64,000 nt of DNA, taken from NCBI RefSeq assembly GCF_010501015.1, contig NZ_QVML01000008.1, positions 1 through 64,000 on the forward strand. Direction: 5' to 3'. Source of the DNA: Bacteroides sp. 214. Its GTDB lineage: Bacteria > Bacteroidota > Bacteroidia > Bacteroidales > Bacteroidaceae. The translations under genes and the position numbers were made by a program. Below the pieces are notes generated by a model. That model was not told the origin of the DNA. It worked only from the letters and a program-made list of their open reading frames with translations, and did not search any database. Below are positions 19,401-27,511 of the stretch, one piece after another. The stretch's first letter is position 1; each line of letters opens with the position of its first letter.

Positions 19401-19659
19401 CATTATTGGATGAGGTGGATTGCATATAGTCCATGTTTTCTACCCCATTAATAGACTCCTCGAGAGGAGCAATGACAGATTTTTGTACAGTTTCGGCACT
19501 AGCCCCCGGATAGGAAGTCATTACCATAACGGTGGGTGGCGCAATATCGGGATACTGCTCAACGGGTAAAGTTGTCAGCCCAATAATACCTCCCAAGAGG
19601 ATAATAACGGAGATTACGCCGGCGAGAACGGGACGGTCAATAAATATCTTTAAATTCAT
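16465..19659 (-). CDS. RND multidrug efflux pump, AcrB/HAE1 type
   Basis: A 1064-residue inner membrane proton/drug antiporter. It has twelve expected membrane helices in two halves and large periplasmic loops between helices 1-2 and 7-8. The first helix follows NLKIFIDRPVLAGVISV. In helix 4 the proton-relay pair that is Asp-Asp in AcrB reads Asp405-Asn406 (GTVVDNAIVVIE), while the helix 10 lysine is kept (GLLAKTAILLTEYA). It works with the adaptor 13 bp upstream and the outer membrane channel that overlaps its end. The substrate is unknown. Confidence 0.95.
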   Translation of the reverse strand: MNLKIFIDRPVLAGVISVIILLGGIIGLTTLPVEQYPDIAPPTVMVMTSYPGASAETVQKSVIAPLEESINGVENMDYMQSTSSNNGSATITIYFRQGTDPDMAAVNVQNRVSQATGSLPAEVTRIGVTVIKRQTSMLKVVAIHSPNGSYDQKFLANYMKLNIEPQIKRIQGVGDMILLSDSYNMRVWLNPNSMKQYSLIPDDIAGALAEQNIESATGSFGESSGATFEYTMKYRGRLMTPEEFGEIVIKALPNGEVLRLKEVATIELGTESYGYISTLNSHPGAQALIFQTAGSNATEVVNDIDAFIEEARKDLPKDVEIDSLMSVNDFLYASMKEVVITLLVAFVLVLLVVYVFLQDLRSTLIPSISIIVSLIGTFAFMAVAGFTINLLTLFALVLAIGTVVDNAIVVIEAVQARFEVGYLSSHHATNDAMGGISTAIITSTLVFMAVFIPVSMMGGTSGIFYTQFGITMAVAVGISAINSLTLAPALCALLLKPYMDVNGEQKDNFSARFRKAFNTSFNAMINRYKYGVLFFIRRKWLVWSSIGACVAILIVLMSTTKTGLVPDEDMGTVMVNVTMPAGSSLENTDRIMKDINTRLEDMEQVKLRASVAGYGMIAGEGASYGMLILSLKNWSERTDKEDAVNAIMAEVQRRTADIKDAQIFAFSPPMISGYGVSNGFEMHLQDKNDGDINNFFSIAQEFLGKLNARPEIAMAYTSFNPNFPQYMVDVDAAKCKRAGVSPATVLSTVAGFYGGVYVSNINRFAHVYRVMLQAAPEFRVDPSSLDRTYVRMNNGEMSPLSEYISLSKVYGPQSLNRFNMYNSIAMNGAATDGYSSGDAIRAINEVAETLPRGYSYDFSGITREENSTSNNAIIIFGICLLLIYLILCAFYESLFIPLAIIIAVPCGLMGSFLFAKIFGLENNIYLQTGIIMLIGLLAKTAILLTEYATKRRKAGMSLTQAAIGAAKVRLRPILMTALTMIFGMLPLMFSTGVGANGNSSLGTGAVGGMLVGTLVLLFFMPALFIIFQWIEEKVRPVEYEKPDWSIEAEIEEVKELKRLKEEKK

Positions 19660-19672
19660 ATGATTGTTCTTT

Positions 19673-20776
19673 TTAGTTTTTTATCGTGATAGATGTGCCT
19701 TCGCGAAGCATTCCAACACCCTCGACTACTACTACATCGTCTGTATTCAAACCTGAGGAGACAATATATTCTTTTCCATCATTTGTGGGAATAACTGTCA
19801 ATTGTGTTGATGTTGCTATGCCATTCACTACCTTGTATGCAAAAACTTTGTCTTGCAGTTCGTAGGTGGCGACAATAGGGATAGTCAAGCAATTATTCAT
19901 CGTGTTAGGCAGGATGATACTACCCGATGCACCACTGTGCAAGATGCCTCCTTTGTTAGGAAACACGGCACGCATGGAAACACTTCCGGTGGTAGCATCG
20001 ATGACCCCACTAATGGTTTCGATAAATCCTTCTTCGGGATAGATTGTGTTGTTGCTCAATGCTAACTGCACCCGTGGGAGTGAAGCAAGTACTTCGGTCA
20101 TAGAGCCATACGTGCTGGTTAAGTCGAGGAAGTTGTTTTGCGTAATAGAAAAGTAAATATACATCTCCGAATTATCCGAAACAATGGTGAGCGGCTGCGG
20201 AATAGAAGGGGCTACCAATGTTCCTTCGCGAAAAGGGAGTGTACCCACTACACCGTCTGCCGGACTTTGCACGGTAGTGTAATTAAAATTGTTGCGTGCT
20301 GTAACCTCTTGTGCTTGTGCCTGTAATAGCTGCGCTTTGGCTGTAAGTAATTGATTTTTTGCAGTAAGCAGGTCAAACTCCGAAATTACTTTTCCGTTGT
20401 AGAGTGTTTGTTTACTATCGTATACTAATTGTGCTGTAGCAACACTTGCGGAAGCTGCTTCTACATTGGCCTCTGCCATTTGTAGAGCGGCCTTATACGG
20501 TATTTGGTCAATGATGAAAAGTGATTGCCCTTTGCGAACGTGTTCACCTTCTTTTACGCAAACACGCGAAATAGTTCCCGATACCTGTGGGTAAATGGCA
20601 ATGTCTTGTCGCCCCTGAATCGTAGCAGGATAGCTACTTGATAGCTGACGATTCACCGGTTTAAGGGTTATAACTGCATACGAAACCTCTTCTTGTTGGT
20701 GAGGTGCTTCCTTACATGCGGAAAATAAAAAACAGCAAGCCATTATGGCTGCTGCAAGTGTTAGATTCTTCTTCAT
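19673..20776 (-). CDS. RND efflux periplasmic adaptor (membrane fusion protein)
   Basis: About 367 residues from the chosen start. An upstream in-frame ATG would add 27 residues but would put a lipoprotein signal inside the protein and would start upstream of the -7 box at 20800-20807. The chosen start gives a signal with FLFSAC (Cys21 lipidated). The biotinyl-lipoyl-like half motif ISRVCVKEGEHVRKGQSLF, an alpha-hairpin rich in Ala/Gln/Leu (about 95-165), and beta-barrel domains follow. It links the RND pump to the outer membrane channel. It is the first gene of the operon. Confidence 0.92.
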   Translation of the reverse strand: MKKNLTLAAAIMACCFLFSACKEAPHQQEEVSYAVITLKPVNRQLSSSYPATIQGRQDIAIYPQVSGTISRVCVKEGEHVRKGQSLFIIDQIPYKAALQMAEANVEAASASVATAQLVYDSKQTLYNGKVISEFDLLTAKNQLLTAKAQLLQAQAQEVTARNNFNYTTVQSPADGVVGTLPFREGTLVAPSIPQPLTIVSDNSEMYIYFSITQNNFLDLTSTYGSMTEVLASLPRVQLALSNNTIYPEEGFIETISGVIDATTGSVSMRAVFPNKGGILHSGASGSIILPNTMNNCLTIPIVATYELQDKVFAYKVVNGIATSTQLTVIPTNDGKEYIVSSGLNTDDVVVVEGVGMLREGTSITIKN

Positions 20777-20799
20777 TTGTTTGATATAATTTTCGGCTG

Positions 20800-20807
20800 C
20801 AAAGGTA
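20800..20807 (-). promoter_or_regulatory. Promoter -7 box of the RND efflux operon
   Basis: On the reverse strand the sequence reads TACCTTTG followed by GCAGCC, the classic Bacteroidetes TAnnTTTG -7 box and downstream context. Transcription would begin near 20794, about 18 bases before the adaptor start at 20776. A clear -33 box at the usual spacing is not seen. Confidence 0.65.
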
Positions 20808-20918
20808 TGGATTTGAAATGGAAGAGGCTGTTTCAAAAAATGATGTAGTATGTTCAAAACGAGAATAGCTTGAAAGACTAAAATTGTTAAACCATAGTCA
20901 GATGCGTTTTGCTTTCAC

Positions 20919-20926
20919 TATCTTTG
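20919..20926 (+). promoter_or_regulatory. Promoter -7 box of the AraC-type regulator
   Basis: TATCTTTG followed by GCA. Transcription would start near 20933, about 18 bases before the ATG at 20951. No good -33 box is seen. The divergent efflux promoter is just over 100 bp away, so one regulator could act on both. Confidence 0.6.
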
Positions 20927-20950
20927 CATTGAATATTTGTGGAGGAAAAT

Positions 20951-21790
20951 ATGAAAGAGAGAGTTATATCTGAAGAGAACCCTTTTATCATACGGGTTAC
21001 TGACTTGAAATTACTTCATGGTCATCCTTTCCGATTGCAAGGTGGAGCCGTGATTTTTTGTAAAAATGGGAATGCGAAGTTAGTTGTCGATACAGAATCT
21101 TATCCACTTAATACAGATATGGAAGTGATACTAATGCCCGATGTAACTATCATGCTAACCGAAGTTAGTATTGATTTTGAGGTGATTTTTTTCTATTTTA
21201 CCCGCAAATTATTTCTTGAGGCTCACTGGCAGTTTGATCCCTCTTTCTTTCAACACCTAAGGATGTATCCTGTGTATCAACACTCTGTGGAAAGTGCTAA
21301 ACTGCCGAAGCAGTTTGCCGCACTTATTCTATCTGCATACGTAGATGTAAATAATCGCTACCGAACGATTATTGTAACCAATTTCCTACGTAATATATTA
21401 TTGAATATTTACGATAAAATACAACGCTCTATCGCGCACGAGCAACTTCTTGGGAATAACCTTCGTAAGGAGGAGTTATTCCATAAATTCATGGAATTAA
21501 TCCTTGTGCATTGTTGTAGCCATAGAGATGTGGCTTTTTATGCTGATAAATTGTGTATATCCAAACGATATTTAGCTGCTGTTACAGCAGAGGTGGCAGG
21601 TGAAATGCCAAAGCAGACTATAGATATTCATGTAGTGCAAGAGATAAAGATTTTGCTTTCTTATTCGGAGATGACTTTGCAACAGATAGCAGACTATCTG
21701 CATTTCCCAGATCAGTCATATCTCGGACGATATTTCAGGCATCACGAAGGACAGTCACCGCTTGCTTACCGTGCTAGAAACCGTTTCTAA
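20951..21790 (+). CDS. AraC-family transcriptional regulator
   Basis: A 279-residue regulator. The start at the ATG at 20951 is chosen because a strong ribosome-binding site GGAGG lies 5 bases in front; an in-frame GTG at 20939 would place that site inside the gene. The N-terminal part (1-130) looks like a cupin-type sensing domain (GNAKLVVDTESYPL). The C-terminal part has two helix-turn-helix units (VAFYADKLCISKRYLAAV, then LQQIADYLHFPDQSYLGRYF). It is divergent from the efflux operon and is the obvious candidate for its regulator; the inducer is unknown. Confidence 0.9.
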   Translation: MKERVISEENPFIIRVTDLKLLHGHPFRLQGGAVIFCKNGNAKLVVDTESYPLNTDMEVILMPDVTIMLTEVSIDFEVIFFYFTRKLFLEAHWQFDPSFFQHLRMYPVYQHSVESAKLPKQFAALILSAYVDVNNRYRTIIVTNFLRNILLNIYDKIQRSIAHEQLLGNNLRKEELFHKFMELILVHCCSHRDVAFYADKLCISKRYLAAVTAEVAGEMPKQTIDIHVVQEIKILLSYSEMTLQQIADYLHFPDQSYLGRYFRHHEGQSPLAYRARNRF

Positions 21791-21806
21791 AAAGAACATG
21801 AGAGTA

Positions 21807-21846
21807 CGTTTTTATTGTGGGGGAGGAGTACGTTTTTTTGTGCATA
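21807..21846. repeat. Short imperfect direct repeat AGTACGTTTTT
   Basis: AGTACGTTTTTATTGTG at 21807 and AGTACGTTTTTTTGTG at 21831 are tandem and 24 bp apart, between the regulator and the rubredoxin terminator. This may be a simple local duplication. Confidence 0.4.
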
Positions 21847-21880
21847 TAAAAAAGGAGTCAAACAAATCGTTTAACTCCTT
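21846..21880 (-). terminator. Intrinsic terminator of the rubredoxin gene
   Basis: AAGGAGTCAAAC (21852-21863) pairs with GTTTAACTCCTT (21869-21880), twelve positions with one mismatch and a five-base loop. Read on the reverse strand, the hairpin starts 8 bases after the rubredoxin stop and is followed by a T-run. It may also terminate the facing regulator gene. Confidence 0.8.
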
Positions 21881-21888
21881 AGAACTTT

Positions 21889-22050
21889 TTACTCTTTTAC
21901 CGGTTCAAAGTCTTCTTTTCCAACTCCGCATACAGGACAAACCCAATCTTCAGGTATGTCTTCAAATGCTGTTCCCGGTTCTATTCCGCTATCGGAATCG
22001 CCCACTGCTGGGTCGTAAATAAATTCACAAACAGTGCAAATGTACTTCAT
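21889..22050 (-). CDS. Rubredoxin
   Basis: A 53-residue protein, [10 protein letters not shown] to FEPVKE. It has both iron-binding knuckles, CTVC (Cys5, Cys8) and CPVC (Cys38, Cys41), with the conserved [15 protein letters not shown] and [11 protein letters not shown] stretches. It carries a single Fe(Cys)4 centre and passes electrons one at a time in the cytoplasm, in anaerobes often to oxygen- or peroxide-reducing enzymes. It stands alone, with its own terminator, between the AraC regulator and the kinase operon. Length and sequence are typical. Confidence 0.97.
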   Translation of the reverse strand: MKYICTVCEFIYDPAVGDSDSGIEPGTAFEDIPEDWVCPVCGVGKEDFEPVKE

Positions 22051-22097
22051 AATCTTACTATTTTTCTTTCTATAACAAATTACAAGAATAAAATGTT

Positions 22098-22126
22098 CTT
22101 GACAAAGAACTTTTGTTGTATCTTTG
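22098..22126 (+). promoter_or_regulatory. Promoter of the kinase-ATPase-HAD-ribF operon
   Basis: A -7 box TATCTTTG lies at 22119-22126, with CTTG at 22098-22101 as a weak -33 match (spacer 17 bp). Transcription would start near 22133. This rules out the in-frame ATG at 22093 as the kinase start and supports the ATG at 22153. Confidence 0.6.
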
Positions 22127-22152
22127 TTCGTGAAATACGTACTTATATACCT

Positions 22153-24180
22153 ATGATTATTGCGTTTGCTACTACCATATTATTGTTAATTGTATCTGTA
22201 ATTGCCATACTTTTAGAGATGCAAAAGAGGAAGCGTTTGCAAGAACTGTTAAAGAAACGCGCAAAAAGGAATCAATTTTCCTCACAGTTATTTGACGCGG
22301 TCTTTCAAAACGTAAATGCGTATTTGTTTTTAATAGACAGGGATCTTGCTATAGTGAAATCAAATAGCATTGATAGCCAAAATGCACAACGAATAACATT
22401 GAATGATTTGTTGCGTTGTTCTGTTAATAGTCAGGATAAAGAAAAATGTAATTGTGGCAACTGTATCCTTAGCCGCAGAGTAACGCTTGCATTACTTGAG
22501 CAAAAAGAGTTCTCGCTAACCGAGAATATAATACTGAATCTCCCCAATAGTACTTTGCAGTTTGATGCTTTGATAACTGGTTCATATATCGATATTGACA
22601 ATGAACGATTCATTGTGATAACACTCATCAATCTGGCAGAAACAAATGGCGGCAAAGAGAGCAAAGTATTAGCAGAAACTTTGCAAGTAGCTACAACAAT
22701 CTCTTCGATAGGGGTTGCATCTATCAATCTGTCTACAGGAAAAGAGTTTGCAACTCCACTCTTTTATAAAAATCTATTCGTGGGCGATAAAGAATCTGTA
22801 AACGTTTTGCTTCAGAAATTGCCAAATGTGGAAAGCGAAGACAAAAAGGCCTTGCTTGCTTGTATTGAAAGTGTGCGAAAAGGGGATATGAATCGCATAG
22901 AATCCAGAGATGTGCAGATTGTGATTTCTGAAGAAAAAAGTACATGGGTTAGATTTATCTGCCAGAAGAGGGAAAGCACTGAAGAAAAGCAACCCGAATT
23001 GATTGTTTTGGTCATTGATGTAAATCAAGAGAAAAACAACGAACTCTTTTTGAAAGAAGAAAAAGAGAAGGCAGAAGATGCAGACCGCTCCAAATCGGCC
23101 TTCCTCGCTGATATGAGTCACGAGATACGTACGCCGCTTAATGCCATTGTAGGTTTCTCGGAATTGCTCGCGGCGGCCACTTCGGGTGAGGAAAAAGGAG
23201 AGTATCTCGGTATTATTAAAAATAGTTCGGATATGTTGTTGCAACTCATTAACGACATTCTGGATATGTCTAAGATAGAGGCGGGTGTTATTGAGTTTAA
23301 TTACGGAAATGTGAATGTTAATTCGCTAATCGATGACTTGAGTAACACTTTCAGGCTACGACTAGCCCGCAATAAGCCCAATGTGAAGTACGTAAGCGAG
23401 CTGGGACTACCGGCATTGGTACTAAACACAGATAAAAACCGCTTGGGACAGGTGTTGTCTAATTTTGTGTCGAATGCAATAAAGTTTACTGAAAAAGGAT
23501 CTATAACACTAGGATATAAAGTTCGTGAAGACGGAATCTATTTTTATGTTAAAGATACTGGCATGGGGATGGATGAAGAGGCGCGTAAAAAACTTTTTGG
23601 GCGATTCAATCGTTTTCATAAGACAATGAAAGGGAATGGACTCGGTTTAGCGATTAGTAAGACAATTATTGAGCGATTAAATGGAACAATCGGTGCTGAC
23701 TCTGTCCAGGGTGAAGGTTCTACTTTTTGGTTTGTGTTACCGCTCGATGCGATGGTTGATGTGCAAACAGTAGCTCGCACGTTGCAAGTAGAAAAAAAAG
23801 AATCTACCGGTAGTGAGATTGTAAATAATAAAAAGCCATTGATATTGATTGCCGAATACAGTGATGAGTGTCGTCGTTTTGAAGCTGTTTTGGCGGAAGA
23901 TTATCAGGTGATTTGGGCACAGACTGGTGAAGAGGCTGTAACCAAGTTTTTAGTAGAGCAACCAGAACTTACATTGTTAAATTTAGTACTGCCCGACGTG
24001 AATGGCTTTCAGGTAATGGAGGCAATTGCACAAATGTCTGCAGGTTCGCCCATAATTGCCATTGGCGAAAAGGAAGAAGAAAAAGAACCTGCTTTGCAAA
24101 GTGGCTTTGTTGATTTTATCTTAAAGCCGATATCGGGTGATACGCTGATAGATAAAGTGGCAAGTTATATTAAAAAGTAA
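22153..24180 (+). CDS. Hybrid histidine kinase with a degenerate receiver
   Basis: 675 residues from the chosen start, placed downstream of the -7 box. One N-terminal membrane helix ([20 protein letters not shown]) is followed by a PAS-like region (about 45-170, with a cysteine cluster CNCGNC), a second sensor-like region, HisKA with [19 protein letters not shown] (His323), HATPase ([26 protein letters not shown]) and a C-terminal receiver-like domain. In the receiver the phospho-acceptor Asp is Asn610 ([13 protein letters not shown]) and the acidic pocket reads AEYS, so it cannot accept phosphate in the usual way; the lysine (ILKPI) is kept. The output partner is not in the window. It probably heads an operon with the next three genes. 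Confidence 0.88.
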   Translation: MIIAFATTILLLIVSVIAILLEMQKRKRLQELLKKRAKRNQFSSQLFDAVFQNVNAYLFLIDRDLAIVKSNSIDSQNAQRITLNDLLRCSVNSQDKEKCNCGNCILSRRVTLALLEQKEFSLTENIILNLPNSTLQFDALITGSYIDIDNERFIVITLINLAETNGGKESKVLAETLQVATTISSIGVASINLSTGKEFATPLFYKNLFVGDKESVNVLLQKLPNVESEDKKALLACIESVRKGDMNRIESRDVQIVISEEKSTWVRFICQKRESTEEKQPELIVLVIDVNQEKNNELFLKEEKEKAEDADRSKSAFLADMSHEIRTPLNAIVGFSELLAAATSGEEKGEYLGIIKNSSDMLLQLINDILDMSKIEAGVIEFNYGNVNVNSLIDDLSNTFRLRLARNKPNVKYVSELGLPALVLNTDKNRLGQVLSNFVSNAIKFTEKGSITLGYKVREDGIYFYVKDTGMGMDEEARKKLFGRFNRFHKTMKGNGLGLAISKTIIERLNGTIGADSVQGEGSTFWFVLPLDAMVDVQTVARTLQVEKKESTGSEIVNNKKPLILIAEYSDECRRFEAVLAEDYQVIWAQTGEEAVTKFLVEQPELTLLNLVLPDVNGFQVMEAIAQMSAGSPIIAIGEKEEEKEPALQSGFVDFILKPISGDTLIDKVASYIKK

Positions 24181-24188
24181 ATGTAAGG

Positions 24189-26879
24189 ATGAGTTTAGCA
24201 TCTGGCGATAATCGTCGCCTTGGTCTTTCAGAAGAAGAAGTAACCCGGAGTAGAGAAAAGAACGGTGTTAATCTTCTTACACCTCCCAAACGACCCTCTC
24301 TTTGGAAACTGTATTTTGAGAAGTTTCAAGATCCGGTTATTCGTGTACTGCTTGTAGCAGTGGTTTTCTCTTTTGTTATTTCTGTTATCGAAAATGAATA
24401 TGCGGAGACTATTGGGATAGTGATTGCTATCCTATTGGCTACGGGTATCGGCTTCTTTTTTGAATACGACGCTAATAAAAAATTTGACTTGCTGAATGTA
24501 GTAAACGAAGAGACAGCAGTAAAGGTTATGCGTGGTGGGCGGATACATGAAATCCCTCGCAAAGAGGTGGTAGTCGGTGATATAATCCTCCTGGAAACAG
24601 GCGAAGAGATACCTGCTGATGGAGAACTACTCGAAGCAATCTCTATGCAAGTAAATGAATCCAATCTTACAGGAGAACCGGTTGTTTCTAAAGCTACTAA
24701 TCCTGTCGATTTTGATGATGAGGCTACTTATGCCTCGAATAGGGTGATGCGTGGGACTACCATAGTAGATGGTCATGGCATGATGCAGGTGCTTCAAGTG
24801 GGTGATGCTACTGAGATAGGGAGAGTTGCCCGATTGAGTACCGAACAATCTCTTGAACCAACCCCTCTAAATCTTCAGCTGACCAAACTTGCTGGCTTAA
24901 TAGGTAGAATAGGTATTACTGTAGCGGTGGCAACTTTTGCCATATTTGTTGTTAAAGACTTATATCACTATTTTGGTGAAACTACCCTTACCGGATGGGA
25001 TAACTACATAGCTATAGCGCGCATTCTTCTGAAATACTTTATGATGGCAGTAACATTAATCGTTGTTGCTGTACCCGAGGGATTGCCTATGAGTATTACG
25101 CTAAGTCTTGCGCTGAATATGCGTAGAATGCTAGCCACTAATAATCTTGTTCGCAAAATGCACGCTAGTGAAACGATGGGTGCTATTAATGTAATTTGTA
25201 CAGATAAAACGGGTACGCTAACTCAAAACCAAATGCAGGTGCATGAGGTATGTTTCTACGCGCTGAAAAAAGGAATAGTAGAGGCTAGTGAAACGACTAG
25301 TCAATTAGTACTCGAGGGGATTAGTGCAAACACTACCGCATTTCTTGAAGAAATATCACCGGGAGCGAAGCTAAAAGGGGTGGGGAATCCTACTGAAGCG
25401 GCTTTGTTGTTGTGGCTGAATAACTGCGGATATGATTATCTCTCTATTAGAAAAGAGGCAGTGATACTTGAACAGCTGACATTCTCTACGGAGCGGAAGT
25501 ATATGGCTACCTTGGTTCATTCTCCACTCCTGAATAAAAAAGTACTCTATCTGAAAGGTGCTCCTGAGATAGTCTTGAGTAAGTGTGCGGAAATTGTACT
25601 GGCTGATAAAATCGCACAAAAAGAAGATTTTTATTCTGAAGTTGATAAACAACTTGCCGCCTATCAAAATAAGGCAATGCGTACATTGGGATTTGCTTAC
25701 AGAATCATAGAAGAAGATGATGATAGAGATATCGCAGCCTTGATTGCAGCTAACAACTTATTATTTCTTGGTGTTGTCGCCATTTCTGACCCTATCCGTC
25801 CGGATGTTTCTGAAGCAATTGCCAAGTGTCATTCTGCTGGTATTGATGTAAAAATAGTAACTGGTGATACTCCTGGAACGGCTAAAGAAATAGCACGTCA
25901 GATAGGACTTTGGACTACTGCTGATACAGAAAATCGTCATATTACCGGTGCTGCTTTTGAACAATTAACCGATGAAGAGGCGTTGGGTAGAGTTGAAGAA
26001 CTGAAAATTATGTCACGTGCTCGTCCTACCGATAAGCAACGTCTGGTGCAGCTACTTCAAAAGCGTGGTGCTGTGGTTGCTGTTACGGGCGATGGTACAA
26101 ATGATGCTCCTGCGCTGAATCAGGCACAGGTAGGGCTCTCTATGGGTACAGGGACTTCGGTGGCTAAAGAAGCAAGCGACATTACGTTGCTCGATGACTC
26201 ATTTAGTAGTATCGCTACTGCTGTTATGTGGGGGCGGTCGCTCTATAAAAATATTCAGCGATTCATTGTTTTTCAATTAACCATAAATTTTGTAGCACTG
26301 CTTATTGTGTTAATAGGCTCTTTCTTTAACACGGAACTGCCACTTACGGTTACACAAATGCTTTGGGTAAACTTAATAATGGATACCTTTGCTGCATTGG
26401 CGCTTGCTTCTATTCCCCCCAATGTAGATGTGATGAAAGAAAAACCGCGACGCAATACAGATTTCATTGTAAACAAGGAAATGGCATACAATATTATGGG
26501 TATTGGTTTACTCTTTTTGTTTTGCTTGTTAGGTATGATTGTCTACTATAATAGTTTGTCGGAGGGTATGACTGTTTATCGCCTAACTGTATTCTTTACG
26601 TTTTTTGTGATGCTTCAGTTCTGGAATTTATTTAATGTACGCGTGTTTGGAACAAATGATTCTGTCTTCAAGGGACTTGGGAAGTCATATGGTATGTTAT
26701 TTGTCGCACTGTGTATTTTGATAGGACAATTTGCGATTGTTACATTTGGCGGGGTTGTTTTTCGTACCACGCCACTTGATGCATATACATGGGGTATGAT
26801 TATGCTTACCTCCTCGCTAGTGCTATGGGGTGGTGAACTGTTTAGGCTAATACAGCGTATTCAAGCGAAAAGAAGATGA
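24189..26879 (+). CDS. Calcium-transporting P-type ATPase (PMCA-like, type IIB)
   Basis: At 896 residues this is typical of bacterial PMCA/SERCA-like pumps. It has an N-terminal cation-ATPase segment, an actuator domain with LTGEPV (about 158), helix 4 with VAVPEGLPM (about 297), the phosphorylation site CTDKTGTLTQNQM (Asp338), the nucleotide domain with KGAPE, the hinge VTGDGTNDAPAL, and C-terminal helices with MLWVNLIMDTFAALALA. PEGL and the NxxxD pattern in helix 6 suggest Ca2+ export from the cytoplasm. The gene starts 8 bp after the kinase and overlaps the HAD gene by 4 bp. Confidence 0.92.
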   Translation: MSLASGDNRRLGLSEEEVTRSREKNGVNLLTPPKRPSLWKLYFEKFQDPVIRVLLVAVVFSFVISVIENEYAETIGIVIAILLATGIGFFFEYDANKKFDLLNVVNEETAVKVMRGGRIHEIPRKEVVVGDIILLETGEEIPADGELLEAISMQVNESNLTGEPVVSKATNPVDFDDEATYASNRVMRGTTIVDGHGMMQVLQVGDATEIGRVARLSTEQSLEPTPLNLQLTKLAGLIGRIGITVAVATFAIFVVKDLYHYFGETTLTGWDNYIAIARILLKYFMMAVTLIVVAVPEGLPMSITLSLALNMRRMLATNNLVRKMHASETMGAINVICTDKTGTLTQNQMQVHEVCFYALKKGIVEASETTSQLVLEGISANTTAFLEEISPGAKLKGVGNPTEAALLLWLNNCGYDYLSIRKEAVILEQLTFSTERKYMATLVHSPLLNKKVLYLKGAPEIVLSKCAEIVLADKIAQKEDFYSEVDKQLAAYQNKAMRTLGFAYRIIEEDDDRDIAALIAANNLLFLGVVAISDPIRPDVSEAIAKCHSAGIDVKIVTGDTPGTAKEIARQIGLWTTADTENRHITGAAFEQLTDEEALGRVEELKIMSRARPTDKQRLVQLLQKRGAVVAVTGDGTNDAPALNQAQVGLSMGTGTSVAKEASDITLLDDSFSSIATAVMWGRSLYKNIQRFIVFQLTINFVALLIVLIGSFFNTELPLTVTQMLWVNLIMDTFAALALASIPPNVDVMKEKPRRNTDFIVNKEMAYNIMGIGLLFLFCLLGMIVYYNSLSEGMTVYRLTVFFTFFVMLQFWNLFNVRVFGTNDSVFKGLGKSYGMLFVALCILIGQFAIVTFGGVVFRTTPLDAYTWGMIMLTSSLVLWGGELFRLIQRIQAKRR

Positions 26880-27511
26880 AAAAGGGAGAGATTAAGAATC
26901 TGATATTCGACTTTGGCGGAGTGTTGATAGATCTTCATAAGGAGCATTGCATAGAAAAGTTTCGGGCATTGGGTGTTACTGATGCCGAACGATTGATAGG
27001 TACTTTCTCTCAGCAAGGGGTCTTTAAGAAATTGGAATGTGGACAAATCTCTACTGTCGATTTTCGGAATGAGATTAGGCGAATGAGCCAAACGGTTTTG
27101 ACAGATGAGCAGATAGATGATGCGTGGAATAATCTCTTAGGTGAAGTGCCAACTTATAAGCTGGATGCTTTGTTAGAACTCCGTCAGAAATATGCAGTTT
27201 ATCTGTTGAGTAATACCAACGCAATACATTGGGATTGGTCGTGCAAGAATGTCTTTACTTATAAAGGGCATCAAGTAACCGATTACTTTGATGAGATTTT
27301 TCTTTCATATGAGATGAAACAGGCTAAGCCGGATGTTGCTATCTTTAAAATGGTTATTGAGAAGACTGCGGTCGTTCCGCATGAAACACTCTTTATTGAC
27401 GACTCGCTCGAGAACTGCAAGGCTGCCGATTCGCTTGGAATGGTTACTTATAATGTAAAACCAAATGATAGCTGGTTACACATATTAAATAATATTGAGT
27501 TAGAGAAATGA
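26876..27511 (+). CDS. HAD-superfamily hydrolase (subfamily IA)
   Basis: A 211-residue cytoplasmic phosphatase-like protein. Motif I is FDFGGVLID with nucleophile Asp12 and Gly at the +2 position, as in the epoxide-hydrolase-N-like branch. Motif II is LSNTN, motif III the lysine in QAKPD, motif IV FIDDS. Its start overlaps the stop of the ATPase (ATGA), and its stop overlaps ribF by 4 bp. The link to ribF makes a flavin-precursor phosphatase an idea only; the substrate cannot be told from sequence. Confidence 0.88.
   Translation: MKKGEIKNLIFDFGGVLIDLHKEHCIEKFRALGVTDAERLIGTFSQQGVFKKLECGQISTVDFRNEIRRMSQTVLTDEQIDDAWNNLLGEVPTYKLDALLELRQKYAVYLLSNTNAIHWDWSCKNVFTYKGHQVTDYFDEIFLSYEMKQAKPDVAIFKMVIEKTAVVPHETLFIDDSLENCKAADSLGMVTYNVKPNDSWLHILNNIELEK

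Noticed and set aside
20777..20857. N-terminal extension of the efflux adaptor
   Set aside because: The extra 27 codons include the promoter -7 box at 20800-20807 and would bury the lipoprotein signal.
20939..20950. GTG start of the AraC-type regulator at 20939
   Set aside because: The GGAGG at 20941-20945 is correctly placed for the ATG at 20951 and would otherwise be coding.
22093..22152. ATG at 22093 as the start of the hybrid kinase
   Set aside because: The promoter -7 box at 22119-22126 lies inside this extension, and the membrane helix starts right at the ATG at 22153.
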